Source: Phialophora verrucosa (lineage: Eukaryota; Ascomycota; Eurotiomycetes; Chaetothyriales; Herpotrichiellaceae). Taken from it: a stretch of 64,000 nt of DNA. The notes beneath the pieces are model-generated. The model was given only the letters and a program-made list of their open reading frames with translations, had not been told where the DNA came from and did not search any database. The stretch is taken from contig MSED01000001.1 in NCBI GenBank assembly GCA_002099365.1, positions 2,480,001-2,544,000 on the forward strand, in the 5' to 3' direction. A program made the translations under genes and the position numbers. Each line of letters starts with the position of its first letter. The stretch's first letter is position 1. Shown one piece after another: positions 31,109 to 41,822 of this stretch.

Positions 31109-33150
31109 ATGGGCTCAATCGCCGAAAATACTGGAACGAGCGTCCCCGGCGCGGCCGTTGCCAACGGACATGATGCCCATGCGTCCATCACGATCCCCAT
31201 GCACAACGTGCCGGCGTTTACGCCCAGCAAGAAACTGCGCGTCGTGACCATCGGGGCCGGGTACAGCGGGATGATCTTCGCACACAAGCTCCAGTACACG
31301 TACGGGTCCGAGTTTGCGAACCTCGTCGAGCACACCATCTACGAGTCCAAGTCGTCGGCGGGCGGCACGTGGGTGGCCAACACGTACCCGGGCGTACAGT
31401 GCGACGTGCCCAGCCACATCTACGTGTTCCCGTTCGCACCACACGCCGAGTGGTCGCACTTCTACTCCACGGGACCGGAGATCCGGGAGTACTTCCAGCG
31501 GACGGTGCGCGAGTGGAAGCTCGACCGCGACGTGCAGTACAACACGACGGTGGAGCGGGCGGAATGGGACGAAGAGCGGGCGCAATGGCGGCTGGACGTT
31601 CGACATGCCGACTCAGGCGCCCGCACCGAATGGGCCGACGTGCTGGTCTCGGCGCGCGGCATCCTCAGTCACTGGCGGTGGCCGGCGATCCGCGGCCTGG
31701 AGACGTACCGGGGCCACAAGGTGCATAGCGCGGCGTGGGACCACACGTTCGACTACGCGCACAAGCGCATCGGGCTGATCGGCAACGGCAGCAGCGCGAT
31801 CCAGATCCTGCCGGAGATGGCGCGGCTGCCGGGCACGAGCGTGACGTGCTTCCAGCGCACGCCGACGTGGGTCGTGTGCCGCCACACGCCGGCCAAGCTG
31901 GTGGGCAGCGACGACCCCAGCCCCAACCCGGCGTACCGCGACGAGGACAAGGAGCGGTTCCGCCGCGACCCGGCCGCCCTGCGCGACTACCGCCGGCGCA
32001 TCGTGGGCAACGTCAACCGCGGGTTCCGCATCTTCGAGAAGGCGTCGCCGCAGCAGGCCGAGATCCGCGCGTTCGCGACCCGCCAGATGGCCGAGAAGCT
32101 GGGCCACGACCCGCGCCTGTGCGCCATGCTGATCCCGGACTTCGAGGTCGGCTGCCGCCGCGTCACCCCCGGCAACGGCTACCTCGAGTCCTTCACCCGC
32201 GACAACGTCGCCCTCACGCAGAGCCACATCGACTTCGTCGACGAGCGCGGCATCCGCACCCGCGACGGCCAGTACTACGAGCTGGACGTCATCATCTGCG
32301 CCACGGGCTTCGACGTGTCCAACGTGCCGCCGTTCCCCATCGTCGGCCGCAACGGGACCGACCTGCGCGACAAGTGGAAACATGAACCGGAGTCGTACCT
32401 CGTGAGTATTGTTGTCGTCTAATTATTCCGGGCGATACAGAAACGGACCCTACAGTACCGGCGCTGCCAGTTACAAAGGCTAACTCATCCTTCCACGCTT
32501 AGTCCGTAGCCTGTCCCGAAATGCCCAACTTCTTCATGTTCATGGGCCCCAACGCCACCATCGGCCACGGCTCGCTGATCTACAGCCTCGACTGGACGGC
32601 CGAGTGGATTGTCCAGTGGCTGAGGAAGATGGCGAGAGAGGACCTCGCCTCCGTGGCCCCCAAGCAGGACGTCGTCGACGAGCTTGTCCGTTACGGCGAC
32701 GAAGTGATGAAGACCTTGACCTGGACGGGGAACTGTAAGTCGGGCCCGCGAGCGAGGCACCCTTCACTCGTCCACGTATCCACCCATCTATCCGCCCACC
32801 CCGTCTTACCTGTATACTGAGTTTGGTTCCCGCACCGTGTTGTCCGGAGGTTTGCATCATACATCTTTTTCCATCCTATTTCTCACCAGTCACTTTTCTT
32901 GACTGTTCCCTAACCTGGGACTTACCCCGTCTCTCTAGGCCGATCATGGTACAAGAACAACCGGATCGACGGGCGCGTGACGGCCACGTTCGCCGGCAGC
33001 GCCATGCTGTTCCGCGAAATGGTCGAGACGATCCGGCCCGAGGATTTCGAACTGCGCTATCGCTCGAGGAATCGGTTCCGCTTCATGGGCAATGGCTTCA
33101 CCACGTTCGAATTGACCGAGGGCGCCGATCTGGCGTGGTATGTCGAGTGA
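31109..33150 (+). CDS. Baeyer-Villiger-type flavin monooxygenase
   Basis: Three exons (31109-32401, 32503-32734, 32939-33150) with introns of 101 and 204 nt give 578 aa. The FAD-binding Rossmann motif is GAGYSG (about residue 48). The BVMO fingerprint [FY]xGxxxHxxxW is met by YRGHKVHSAAW (about 200-211), followed by the NADPH-site glycines GNGSSA and by ATGFD near 400. Exon 2 contains PNFFMFMGPNATIGHGSL, conserved in the family. Such enzymes insert oxygen next to ketones or hydroxylate substrates, often in secondary metabolism or steroid and alkane breakdown; the substrate here is not predictable. Exon 1 is strongly GC-rich with nearly all third positions G or C, unlike the upstream DUF3176 gene. 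No cluster partner such as a PKS or P450 is adjacent. Confidence 0.9.
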
Positions 33151-33330
33151 TACGCGGAGGGCTTGCGGTCGCCGCCGATCTGACGTTTATATCAACAACG
33201 TTGAGTGGCACTTGAGGCCTTGACGCACGCATGCCCGGGGGACCGTAGAGGTAGAGGGCCGACCACGGAAATCAGTGGGAGTAATGGCGATAACATCTAT
33301 CTCGCTCGCAGGCACAGGACTCGTACGTGG

Positions 33331-33386
33331 TATACAATGATATACACGATATACAATGATATACACGATATACAATGATATACATG
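33331..33386. repeat. 19-bp tandem repeat, about three copies
   Basis: The unit TATACAATGATATACACGA is present twice in full and a third time with the end altered. Each unit contains two nested ATATACA steps, so the array is also a sub-repeat of about 9-10 bp. It lies 180 bp after the BVMO stop. Confidence 0.85.
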
Positions 33387-33593
33387 GTCGGGACATACGA
33401 TGCGTGGATACTCCATACAACCCCATACTAGAGACCCAGTGGTGTAGCAGGTGGTGGGTGTGTATGCTCGTACACGCAGTGCAGTGCATATTGCGTCTTA
33501 GCGATGTGATAGACACGGCAAGCAAGGGTACCATCCATGCTGTTCGAACTGGGGTTGAAATTTGCACCACTCAAGTCTGGATGCGTGTCTAGG

Positions 33594-33608
33594 CAGGCAG
33601 GCAGGCAG
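33594..33608. repeat. (GGCA)n microsatellite
   Basis: About four copies of GGCA. A run with the complementary unit, TGCC, lies about 500 bp downstream, so the two form a potential long inverted pair. Confidence 0.7.
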
Positions 33609-34106
33609 GTATGCTTACACGCAAAAGATGAAACCATGATGGAGACGGTAGAAGGTAGAAGTGGACGTGGAATGGACATGGCATACAGCCCTTGCGTCTG
33701 CTGCTGGAAATATCGGGTATTCATTCTCTCTCCCTCCCTCCCTCCATCCCAGCACTGACATTACCTTTTACCCAGAGTTTCATTGTCTTTTGTCCGCATA
33801 ATGTCGGGCTGTTTCCAACAATTCTGCTCCCAAGCACCTGCCAGGAGCGCCCCTTCCTGCCTGCGTACCTCATCCCCCAGTCCTGGATCCTTCGATTCTG
33901 GCAGCCTCCTGTTCAGAGACGAGAGTCCAATTGCTGAGCGCTTGTTGGGTAGCCATCGCTGTCTTCATTCTGTGCCCCGATAACAGCCCTGCTGGCAACC
34001 GACGTGCAATGTTTGTTGAGTGGGGCGACATTTCAGGGAAATCGGGTGACACCATAACGGCGGCGATTCCAGTGTCTGCCTGCGCTTTCGTATGTCTGGT
34101 CCTGCC

Positions 34107-34130
34107 TGTGCCTGCCTGCCTGCCTGCCTG
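34107..34130. repeat. (TGCC)n microsatellite
   Basis: About five to six copies of TGCC, complementary in unit to the GGCA run near 33600. Confidence 0.7.
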
Positions 34131-34361
34131 GTGACACTTTCCCGACCCGGCTGTCTTCTCGTGAGATCCGTCGGTCAATATGAAAGAATGATGCCTGTTC
34201 GCGACGTTGGAGTTGCGCGTATGCTTAAAAGCCATTACGGTACAGTGTGCCAGTCCAAGGTCAAATGATGACGGATGTTTCCTCTTGACGTGCCGTGATG
34301 CATGACAAACACGCCTGATTTTGCGTCACGTTCGCTTCTCCAGTGCGGACTTGTGACTGGT

Positions 34362-35255
34362 TCAGTCTCCTACCATGCCTCGGACCCTCTCGATCCTCTG
34401 CATCTGCTTCTCTAGCTTGTCCAGCCTCTTGCGCTTCTCCACGTCCCGCTGCTCCAGCACTTTGACCCTCTCTTCTAACTTGGCTCGTGCCTTCCTCTCG
34501 CTCGCGACCATCTCATTTGCTTGTCCGAACAGCTGTGCTGTGAGTTCTTCCAACTCGGTCTGCGTCTGTGAGAGGTCTGACTCGGCGCGCAGTCGGAGGG
34601 TGCGCTCTTTCTCGAGGGACGACTGTAGAGATACAAGGTTTACTGTGCCTTCTGTGGCTGATAATCCGGGGTCCGAGTGGTTAGACCCACCTCCGATATT
34701 GAAGAAGGGTGTCTTGGGAGGGGAGAGCGAGTTGGAGTTGTAGGCCACGGTGTTCTGAGGGAATGTGCCTGTTGCGGGCGTCAAAGGCGGCTGACCTCCA
34801 CTGTTCCCGTCCCTCTTTCGACCAGGTAGGAATGCGCTCAAACTAGCGAGCCTTGACTGCTGTTGCTGGGCTTGTGGTGTCGGCCCCGCCGCGGTAGGAG
34901 TGATGGCAGGGCCGGGACCTTCGAGGGATGGTCTAGTCTGCGCAGCCGTTTGTCCTTGCCCTTGTCCTTGCTGTTGTTGAGACCGGCCATATGCGTCTCT
35001 TAGTTGTCTAATCTCGTCCTCGTAGTCGGCAAGCTTGTCCACGGCGGCCGCGGCTTTGGAGTTCAGGAGCCTAACTTGGGCTTCGAGGTCGCGGACGCGG
35101 CGTGTTGCTTCGGCCGCTTCGGTAGAAGGATCAGATAGAGGCGCGATGTGGTAGCCGCACTGAGGGCACGAAGGTTCTGCGGGAGGCTTGTATGTGTTCG
35201 TAGGGTCTGCAAAGGGAGCGGTCATGCTTGTGCTACTGAGGACCGATGTCGCCAT
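34362..35255 (-). CDS. Sec2-domain protein (Rab guanine-nucleotide exchange factor type)
   Basis: A single exon of 297 aa. The last 92 residues (about 206-297) form a continuous heptad-type coiled coil: LQSSLEKERTLRLRAESDL, ELEELTAQLFGQANEMVASER and KRKRLDKLEKQMQRIERVRG. This matches the Sec2 GEF coiled coil that activates Sec4/Rab8 in exocytosis. An N-terminal CPQCGYH pair and a second coiled coil (about 50-95) precede a Gln/Pro-rich linker. It is much shorter than yeast Sec2 (759 aa), lacking the C-terminal lipid- and exocyst-binding part. A second, short Sec2-domain protein is known to me in several filamentous fungi, but the assignment as a true GEF rests on the coiled coil alone. It is first in a run of five minus-strand genes, not co-transcribed as far as seen. 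Confidence 0.75.
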   Translation of the reverse strand: MATSVLSSTSMTAPFADPTNTYKPPAEPSCPQCGYHIAPLSDPSTEAAEATRRVRDLEAQVRLLNSKAAAAVDKLADYEDEIRQLRDAYGRSQQQQGQGQGQTAAQTRPSLEGPGPAITPTAAGPTPQAQQQQSRLASLSAFLPGRKRDGNSGGQPPLTPATGTFPQNTVAYNSNSLSPPKTPFFNIGGGSNHSDPGLSATEGTVNLVSLQSSLEKERTLRLRAESDLSQTQTELEELTAQLFGQANEMVASERKARAKLEERVKVLEQRDVEKRKRLDKLEKQMQRIERVRGMVGD

Positions 35256-36283
35256 GGCACATGGCTAATAAACTGTAAGAACAAGTGATTCCGAAGGACA
35301 GCCAGGCTGAGTGGCGGGCTGGCCTCATCAGGTTTTCTGGTGATAGGACTATCAATACGGATGGTAATTATAGACGCTCCCAGGCAAACGGTCACCGTGA
35401 CTGGGACTTGGCTGTGTTGGCGCCTGCATGCGTGAGCTGGAGAGTCGGGAATGCAATCGCACAGAAGGAAATTACAGCCAACACCAGAAAACATATCACG
35501 AACAAGATATTGGGTTTCGGATCTTCATAATCCGAGTTCTGAGTAAAGCGGATGCCATTGCGAAAGACTTGAGATCTGGTTCATCGAGTGTTTCAGCGCC
35601 CACGAAGTGGATGGCGACGCGAGGAATGCAGTGAAATGATCGCCCAGCCCCAATCCTCTGCGTCCCCTGCTACCAAGTCACCGCCATATCACGTGCTGCG
35701 ACTCTTCTCGCGCCGTGGGATGATAGCGTTGGAGCTCAACCCAAGTCCTCCCTATGTAGACAATCCATCATGAGTTCCGGTGCATCGCCTGCATCAGGAA
35801 CCACTACTCCAACCCGAGGCCCAACTCACGACCGCTGCATGGAGCTTCGTCCCAGGGTAAAGGTCGCCAGCAGGTCCCTGTGAAAGCGAGGCTTCGAGGG
35901 TATCTATTAAGTCTATCGGGAGCTGGAATGTCGGTGAGGAACGGAGAAACCTTCCTGAAAACCAAGCTCTTGGATTAAGGGTGTCTGTGCTGGTGCAGAA
36001 ATTCAAACGCTCGACCTCGGACGCTTTTGCGCATCTAAACCTGGCCGGAAAGAGGGATTGGACGGGCTCGAATTCGATCCTCGACCCAGGAAACGAGAAG
36101 CTGGAAGACTCCGATGGGCGATCGAGGCCTGGAAGGATTCGTACATTTGCGGCAACTGAATCATGCCCTTCCCCTTCAATTGCCTCTGCCTTTCGATGAA
36201 GAAGCTTTCTCTTGCTAAATTCCAACGACTGGTATCTCAAACAGTAATCTGAAAAAATAACGCAATAGCCCTCGCATTAGCTT
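35256..36283. other. Intergenic region, one doubtful ORF
   Basis: The promoter of the Sec2-domain gene and the 3' flank of the Bqt4-like gene are here. A 148-codon minus-strand frame at 35794-36240 is open but has no motif, and its opposite strand is also partly open, so I do not call it. Confidence 0.45.
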
Positions 36284-37756
36284 TTAGAAGAAGTACGGTA
36301 TCGCGGCACTTTGAGCATGTTAGCATGGAGACCACGAAATAGCAAGCAGAGAGAACTTACGCAATAGCCAGGGTAGCCGTGACACCGAGAACCGCTCGGG
36401 TCCTCACCTTCTCCCTCTTCAGCTTCTCTTCCAACACCCTTGCTTTCTTTGCGGGCTGGGCGGGAAGCTCGGCATCGATGTCGCTCGGCTCTACTTCTGC
36501 TGCTTTGCGCTTCTTGGAAATCTTCGGGGAACTCTCCAGAGTCTTAGCCTCCTCAACCATCTTCCTGGCTGTCTCGAGCATTTTCTCCGTATCTTCAGGT
36601 AGAGGGAGCTCCGGAGAGCCTGCTGGCATCTCCACCGTGACGTTCGTGTGTGTGATCTGGGCATTGCCCTCGACCTCGACTGTTTGATCCACCTCAACCT
36701 TGACCATGTCCGACTCAGCATTTGTCGTGGGTGGGGACGGTAAAACCGCGCTTTCGGGAGATGCTAGCTTCGAGTCGGTTCCTGCAACAGATACAGATGC
36801 ACCGTCATCAAGACCTGACTGCGCAACAGACGCAGCATCATCCAGGGCCGACTGGAGTGACGCGCTTGCTGCTTCGGCATGAGCAATATTGGCTTCCTTC
36901 TGCGCTTTCGTCTGCCTCTTCCTCGGAGACGCCTTCGCTCTCGCCGGAGTCGCCGCTTTGCTTGGAGACACAGACCTTGTCCCCCGTGATCGAGAACCTT
37001 TGGTGGATGCTTTGGTCTTGCTGGGAGGTAGATCAGGAAGATCGAATTTGGGAGGTGCTGCGATTGGCTTCTTGGTGCTTGAAGGTGTTTGACTGATTTC
37101 GGTCGGATCAAGGAGAGCGCGAATCCAGTCAATCAGGCCGTATTCCTCCGCGAGTTCAAGGGCTGCAGGAAAGGTCAGTCCGAAAGGCTCCGGATATCTG
37201 CGATGCATCCATACCAAAGTCGGGCGAAATCCAGACATTGCCAGCGACCTCATCCTCGCTTGTCGCGTCAAGGCTTTTCAGATAGTCGCGCTCTTCCTTC
37301 TCCTCCGCATGCGTAGCCCAAGGGAATGCGATCTTGAACATGCCCGTCGCGCTCACAAACCCATCTTTACTTCTCCTCTGCGATCACATGTCAGACGTGC
37401 CGTTGATTCGTTCGTTGGTTGGTCCCGTACCATGAGGAAATAAGTCTCTGGATGAGCTTGGTTCGACTGCGACGCGAATATCTCGGACCCTGTCAGGTCT
37501 TCGGGAAGAGGAGCTCGCAAATGCGCATATTCAAAGTGACCAAGATTCTCCGCCTTTGTCGCATTCGACGTCCCAACCTGCCCGGGTTTGACAGATAACT
37601 TCGTCTTCCCCAGCCGCCTGCGCCCGAGGAGCTCTTCATCTACATGTTCACGTCAGTCAGGACTGAAGTCAATTCTCTTGCGCGGGACGACTAACGAGCT
37701 GGAGCTGTGCCGGGCGCAACAAGAGGGTTGCGCTTGATGGGTAACGAGCGCGCCAT
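36284..37756 (-). CDS. bqt4: Bqt4-like APSES/KilA-N inner nuclear membrane protein
   Basis: Five minus-strand exons were rebuilt: 37756-37696, 37639-37431, 37377-37215, 37162-36361 and 36308-36284; together 420 codons, 419 aa. Introns are 56, 53, 52 and 52 nt, with donors GTTAGT, GTACGG, GTATGG and GTAAGT. The N-terminal KilA-N/APSES domain (about residues 25-165) includes RRSKDGFVSATGMFKIAFPW, GNVWISPDF and ALELAEEYGLIDWIRALLDP. A basic, Ser/Lys-rich linker with KRKR-type signals follows. The last exon of 25 nt completes a C-terminal membrane anchor, RAVLGVTATLAIAAAIPYFF. The order fits fission-yeast Bqt4, which tethers telomeres to the nuclear envelope and binds Lem2 and Rap1. The tail anchor argues against a soluble APSES transcription factor such as Mbp1 or StuA. 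Confidence 0.85.
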
Positions 37757-38586
37757 GGCCTTTGAAGAGCGTAACGTCTAACAAAGGTAGAATAACGAGG
37801 AAGGAAGTCCAGCGCGCCGCAAAGAGAAGGCAAGACGGGTGCGCGGATAAGAGGAAAGGAAGGCGCGACAGCCGGCAGCACTTCCGGGTCAAGTCGAGTA
37901 ATTATTATTGAGTGGTAAAGTTCGGATGAGAAGTTGCAAGAAGGATGACCTGTCGCTCCCCAGTGGCAGCTAAAGAACGCGACAACGCACAAAGGCGAAA
38001 GAGAGAGTCAGGTTACGGAGTCGCGCAATTGGGAATAGAAGAGATCGGGGGATGAGGCGGAAGGGCTGGTCTCGGAGCTTGAGCGCTGAGGGTTGAGGGG
38101 GGCTGGGCTCCCGGCACCACCTGGACACCTGGGGTAAGCATTACAGAGCTCTCCGTATCTGTCACATTGCTGCTGTCACCACTGTCCGAGTGTGATGACG
38201 ACCCTATCAGGGGTTGAAATGCTCCGAATGGCTCGGTGCGCATTTCCGTCCTCAGCTTTGACTGTCGGCTACCTTTCGTTGACTATCACTCCACAAGTCT
38301 CTATCACTGCACCGTTATTCTCTGAAAAGCCCTGGTGCACCCGCATTATATATCGCCTTCAACCATGTCGAGGGTGTGCTGTATCAAGGACGCGAGAAAG
38401 GATGCTTCAGGCAGCAGACACCTCACAATGCCCACAGCGAATCGCGCCAGTAGTCCCTCGCCGCGTGTCCTCGCTTGAGCTCTTTTGGGCGCGAAGTCTT
38501 CAGCACGGATATCGCCCACCATTTACGACTTCCCTCCCCCGGCAATTCAGTGCGCAAGAACTCGAGACTGCCGCTCGACCAGTGAC
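37757..38586. other. Intergenic region
   Basis: This is the promoter of the Bqt4-like gene and the 3' flank of the pseudouridine synthase gene. No gene is supported; a plus-strand frame at 38192-38761 is antisense to the end of the latter. Confidence 0.5.
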
Positions 38587-40278
38587 TCACTCGGTCTGGC
38601 CTTTGTTCTTCATCTGCCCCATTCGGTCTTTCAGCTTCGCGTCCTCTGTCTCATCACCAATGTCCAGAACCTCGTCACCGCGATACTCCCAGGCTCCAAT
38701 GTCGCCTGGTCCATCAGAACCATCTGGTGGTAGCGCCCATAGCGGCACAGGGCTTCGGTAACTCCAGCTTCCTTCAGCAACGTCTGCATACGACAATGCG
38801 TGGAGATAGATTCCCAGCTCATGCGGTCCCGGGTCCGAGTACAAGGGAGTGTCGCATATTGAACACTTTTCGCCCGTCATTTTTTCCCCTTTGCGCTTGT
38901 TGTAGTCGGCCACCATTTCGTCGTGCGCCTTGACAAATGCACTATACTCCGCATCGGGGTCATCGCCAGTTGTTGGGGCGAGGGATCCCGCGTGTAGGGT
39001 GCCAGTGGGCAGCGGTTTGAAGTACGGGCCTGACTCTGTTGGCCTGAGTGAGTGTGATGCCTCACTCAGCTTGGCTGCCGCCGAGACAGTCATCTGCTGT
39101 GTCTGGTCTACTAGTTTGGCTAGTTGCTCTTGCTCATACGATAGTGAGCTGGCAACCTCGGTCTTCCCTATGAGCTTCAATTTGGCTACTATTTCTTCAT
39201 CGTTCTCGCCTGTCGACTCGTGCTTCGCAAGGTTGGGGCCAAAGACCGCCCTGTTGCTGTAGATCGGATCATTTGTGATCGGATGTCCGAGGAATTGCAG
39301 ATGGACCCGGATTTGATGAGTTCGCCCGGTCAAAGGAAGGCAGTGGACGATGCTGTATCCCTCCGTTTCCGTTCCAGGGACTGCCGCTGCAGGCTGTGCC
39401 GCTTCGTGTCCGTTCGTCTGTGCCATAGTCAAATTTGAGATCGGTGGTTGTTTCGCTTTGCGCGGATAATATGCCAGCCGTCTGAACAGCGTCTTCGCCG
39501 ACTTCCCACTTGCTCGTGCGCGGTTGAGACCAACAATCGGACTGATTTGTAGGATGGCCTCCTCGCACTTCACAATACCACCGCGCATAGGGTTCCCATC
39601 CCAGCCCTCTCCGTCCGGGAATCGTCCCTTGACTCTGGCAACGTATTCCTTTCGCATGGTCCGGCCTCGCAATTTCTCACTGATTACCTCCGCCTCCTTG
39701 CTCGTCTTCCCGATGAACATGACACCGCTGGTGAGTCGATCCAATCTGTTGCATGGGAGAGGCTTGAAAGAGAAATGCCGTTCAGCCTTCATGATCTCAA
39801 CCACGGAGTTGTAGTTGTACCGGCCAGCCGGGTGGACAGGCACACCAGCGGGCTTGTCAATGACAATCATCTCGTCTGTCTCATGGATGACTCGTATAGG
39901 TTGCGCGGTCACTGGGGGCTCATGCCTGTGCAGGGTATGTGAGATGACATCGCCATTTTGAACAATGGTGTGGACATCATTACAGGGCTTGCCATTGATT
40001 GAGATCCGGCCCGTCTCTATCGCCTGCTTGTAGTACTCGCGAGTGCGGTCACGAAACTCCGCTGCGAAAATGTCGAGGATTTCACGCCCACGCCATCGTT
40101 GTTTGCAATATGTGTTGTATGTGAAGTGGTATGGAGCGACCCGGCGCAGGCCATTTTCAAGATAGTACGGGCGAGGCCAGGGGTCGCAGGGCGTGACCGC
40201 AACCGGTGGAGGATCTGTGACGGGTTTCCTGTCATCGTAGAATGGAGCAGGCTTGATCTCGGTCGTCGTCAGGGCCAT
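38587..40278 (-). CDS. RluA-family tRNA pseudouridine synthase (Pus9/Rib2-like)
   Basis: A single exon of 563 aa from the ATG at 40278; the frame opens slightly earlier only through a TTG. The N-terminal part contains an S4-like RNA-binding segment (ETGRISINGKPCNDVHTIVQNGDVI). The RluA catalytic motif is CNRLDRLTSGVMFIGK, with the nucleophilic Asp in RLD, and the C-terminal catalytic motif is GRTHQIRVHLQFLGHPI. This matches Pus8/Rib2 and Pus9, which make pseudouridine 32 in cytoplasmic and mitochondrial tRNA. Yeast Rib2 also has a C-terminal DRAP deaminase with HAE and PCxxC motifs; none is visible here. Instead there is a long tail with a CSICDTPLY zinc-like pair and a histidine-rich GPHELGIYLHALSYA motif. 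It is therefore closer to Pus9 in domain content. Confidence 0.88.
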   Translation of the reverse strand: MALTTTEIKPAPFYDDRKPVTDPPPVAVTPCDPWPRPYYLENGLRRVAPYHFTYNTYCKQRWRGREILDIFAAEFRDRTREYYKQAIETGRISINGKPCNDVHTIVQNGDVISHTLHRHEPPVTAQPIRVIHETDEMIVIDKPAGVPVHPAGRYNYNSVVEIMKAERHFSFKPLPCNRLDRLTSGVMFIGKTSKEAEVISEKLRGRTMRKEYVARVKGRFPDGEGWDGNPMRGGIVKCEEAILQISPIVGLNRARASGKSAKTLFRRLAYYPRKAKQPPISNLTMAQTNGHEAAQPAAAVPGTETEGYSIVHCLPLTGRTHQIRVHLQFLGHPITNDPIYSNRAVFGPNLAKHESTGENDEEIVAKLKLIGKTEVASSLSYEQEQLAKLVDQTQQMTVSAAAKLSEASHSLRPTESGPYFKPLPTGTLHAGSLAPTTGDDPDAEYSAFVKAHDEMVADYNKRKGEKMTGEKCSICDTPLYSDPGPHELGIYLHALSYADVAEGSWSYRSPVPLWALPPDGSDGPGDIGAWEYRGDEVLDIGDETEDAKLKDRMGQMKNKGQTE

Positions 40279-40993
40279 GCTAGGGCTTGGATATCGCCCG
40301 CGCTTTGCCAAATAGGCAAGAACTCGAGGTGAAGGAGCCAGCGAGGATCAGAGGAGCAGACGAATTCCTGCCACTGTTGGCTTCGATGCGACCACGGCAG
40401 AATTGTACTGTAGAGAACTGTTGAGTCAGAGTCAGGAAACCATGTAGTGGATCATGCTTGAAGCCGCGGCGCAGGGTCACAAAATGCCACTTTCGGATCT
40501 TCGCCCAAGAGGCCACTCCTAAACAGCCATGAATGCAAAAAATACTATTTCTACCGGGTGCTCTTGGAGGTCGGACGTGGAGGAGGAGATGAAAGCATTT
40601 CCGACAATACAAACCTATTAGAAGACGAGAGCAAGAAGCGGTCATCGTTGGACAAGCTTCCAACCAAGCCATCATGTAGTCAGAAGGAGCTACTGGGCGA
40701 TAACGCCCGCGGCGTTGGCACAGAGAACCCGCCTGTGCGTCCCCAAATTTGGGCGATCGAATGGTCAAGTTGTAGCACGAGAATTGACGGTATCTTCAAC
40801 TGTATCGATTCTTTTTGGTCTCATGTTGATCATGGCTCCGCGCCTGTTTAAGCTCCAGCGTCTCAGACCATCGCAATGAAGCCAGTCCATATCACCTGCC
40901 GTAGACCTTTCCCGCCTAAGATGCTCATCGGGATTTCTCATGCAAATCATCTCCATCACAGCCGCACAATCACAACCACCATTCTCCATCCAC
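40279..40993. other. Intergenic region
   Basis: It should contain the promoter of the pseudouridine synthase gene and the 3' flank of the eL32 gene. No gene is supported. Confidence 0.5.
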
Positions 40994-41556
40994 TCATGAC
41001 TCAGTGGTGATTTTCGCCTTGGGGTTGGTAACCTTGACACCCAGCGCCTTTGCCTTGGCGACAATTTCAATTCTCTTTCGTGATGAAACAGCAGATGCGA
41101 TCTCAGCGGCGTAGGTTCGGTTGTGCATCAGGAGGAGTTCGACATCGCGGGTGTTGTGGACGAGGAACGCCTTGTGACCGGAGGGCATCATGTGTCTGGT
41201 CTTCTTGTTGGAGCCGAAACCAATCTGTAGATTCGACGGTCAGCCTCAGCAAAGTAGTGTCCTCCCTGCCCATGCTCGTGTGTGCTCCCCAAACGCTCAT
41301 TCTCCCCATCCCAAATTCGGCATCATAGCTTTGACGTACCGATGGCATAACCATTTGGCCCTTAAACCGTCTTCGCACTCGGTTGTCGATACCCTTTGGC
41401 TTTCTCCATGCTGAGGGAACGCACTTGAATCGGTCGGATTGATGGCGGAACCATGACTGCGCATGTTCGTCAGCGGGTACGCACAACTCGTGTGCAGAGA
41501 ATACCAACCTTCTTGTGCTTTTTGACAATCGGGACGTGCTTAGACGAGGAAACCAT
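40994..41556 (-). CDS. RPL32: 60S ribosomal protein eL32
   Basis: Three exons (41556-41509, 41456-41340, 41224-40994) with introns of 52 and 115 nt give 131 aa, the normal eL32 length. Protein blocks match the family along its length: KHVPIVKKHKK, WFRHQSDRFKCVPSAWRKPKG, DNRVRRRFKGQMVMPSIGFG, HMMPSGHKAFLVHN, DVELLLMHNRTYAAEI and LGVKVTNPKAK. Splice phases are 0 at both junctions. eL32 is a component of the large subunit. The 266 bp before it also carry the 3' end of the oxidoreductase gene on the same strand, so its promoter must be compact. Confidence 0.95.
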
Positions 41557-41822
41557 CTTGCCGGATTGTCTGGGGTTGAAAATTGGGCGATCCAAAGATT
41601 GTAGTAAGTCGACAGTGACCTCTCAAAAGTTCGACTGGATTTCGCAACGCCAAGCCAGATTTCTGTGGGCGGGAACGCACCCAACCGAATATAGTTTAGC
41701 GTGTCACAAGAGCCTCGTTCACATCAAGCTTCAAGGCTCTGACTGCATCTGCTGGACAGCTCAGTACGCTTGCACTTTTTCTATCTTATTGTTCGTCCGC
41801 AGTGGACACTCTATTGGCGTGT

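Larger units (their letters stand above)
33151..34361. other. Intergenic region with several short tandem repeats
   Basis: No gene is supported. The region contains a 19-bp tandem repeat (33331-33386), a GGCA run (about 33594-33608), a CTCC run (about 33727-33745) and a TGCC run (about 34107-34130). The two genes flanking it end towards each other. Confidence 0.55.

Noticed and set aside
31218..32385. Several long frames antisense and parallel to the BVMO gene
   Set aside because: They are shadows caused by high GC content; the BVMO frame carries all the family motifs.
35794..36240. 148-codon minus-strand frame between the Sec2-domain and Bqt4-like genes
   Set aside because: No motif or conserved pattern, opposite strand partly open too, no splice signals linking it to either gene.
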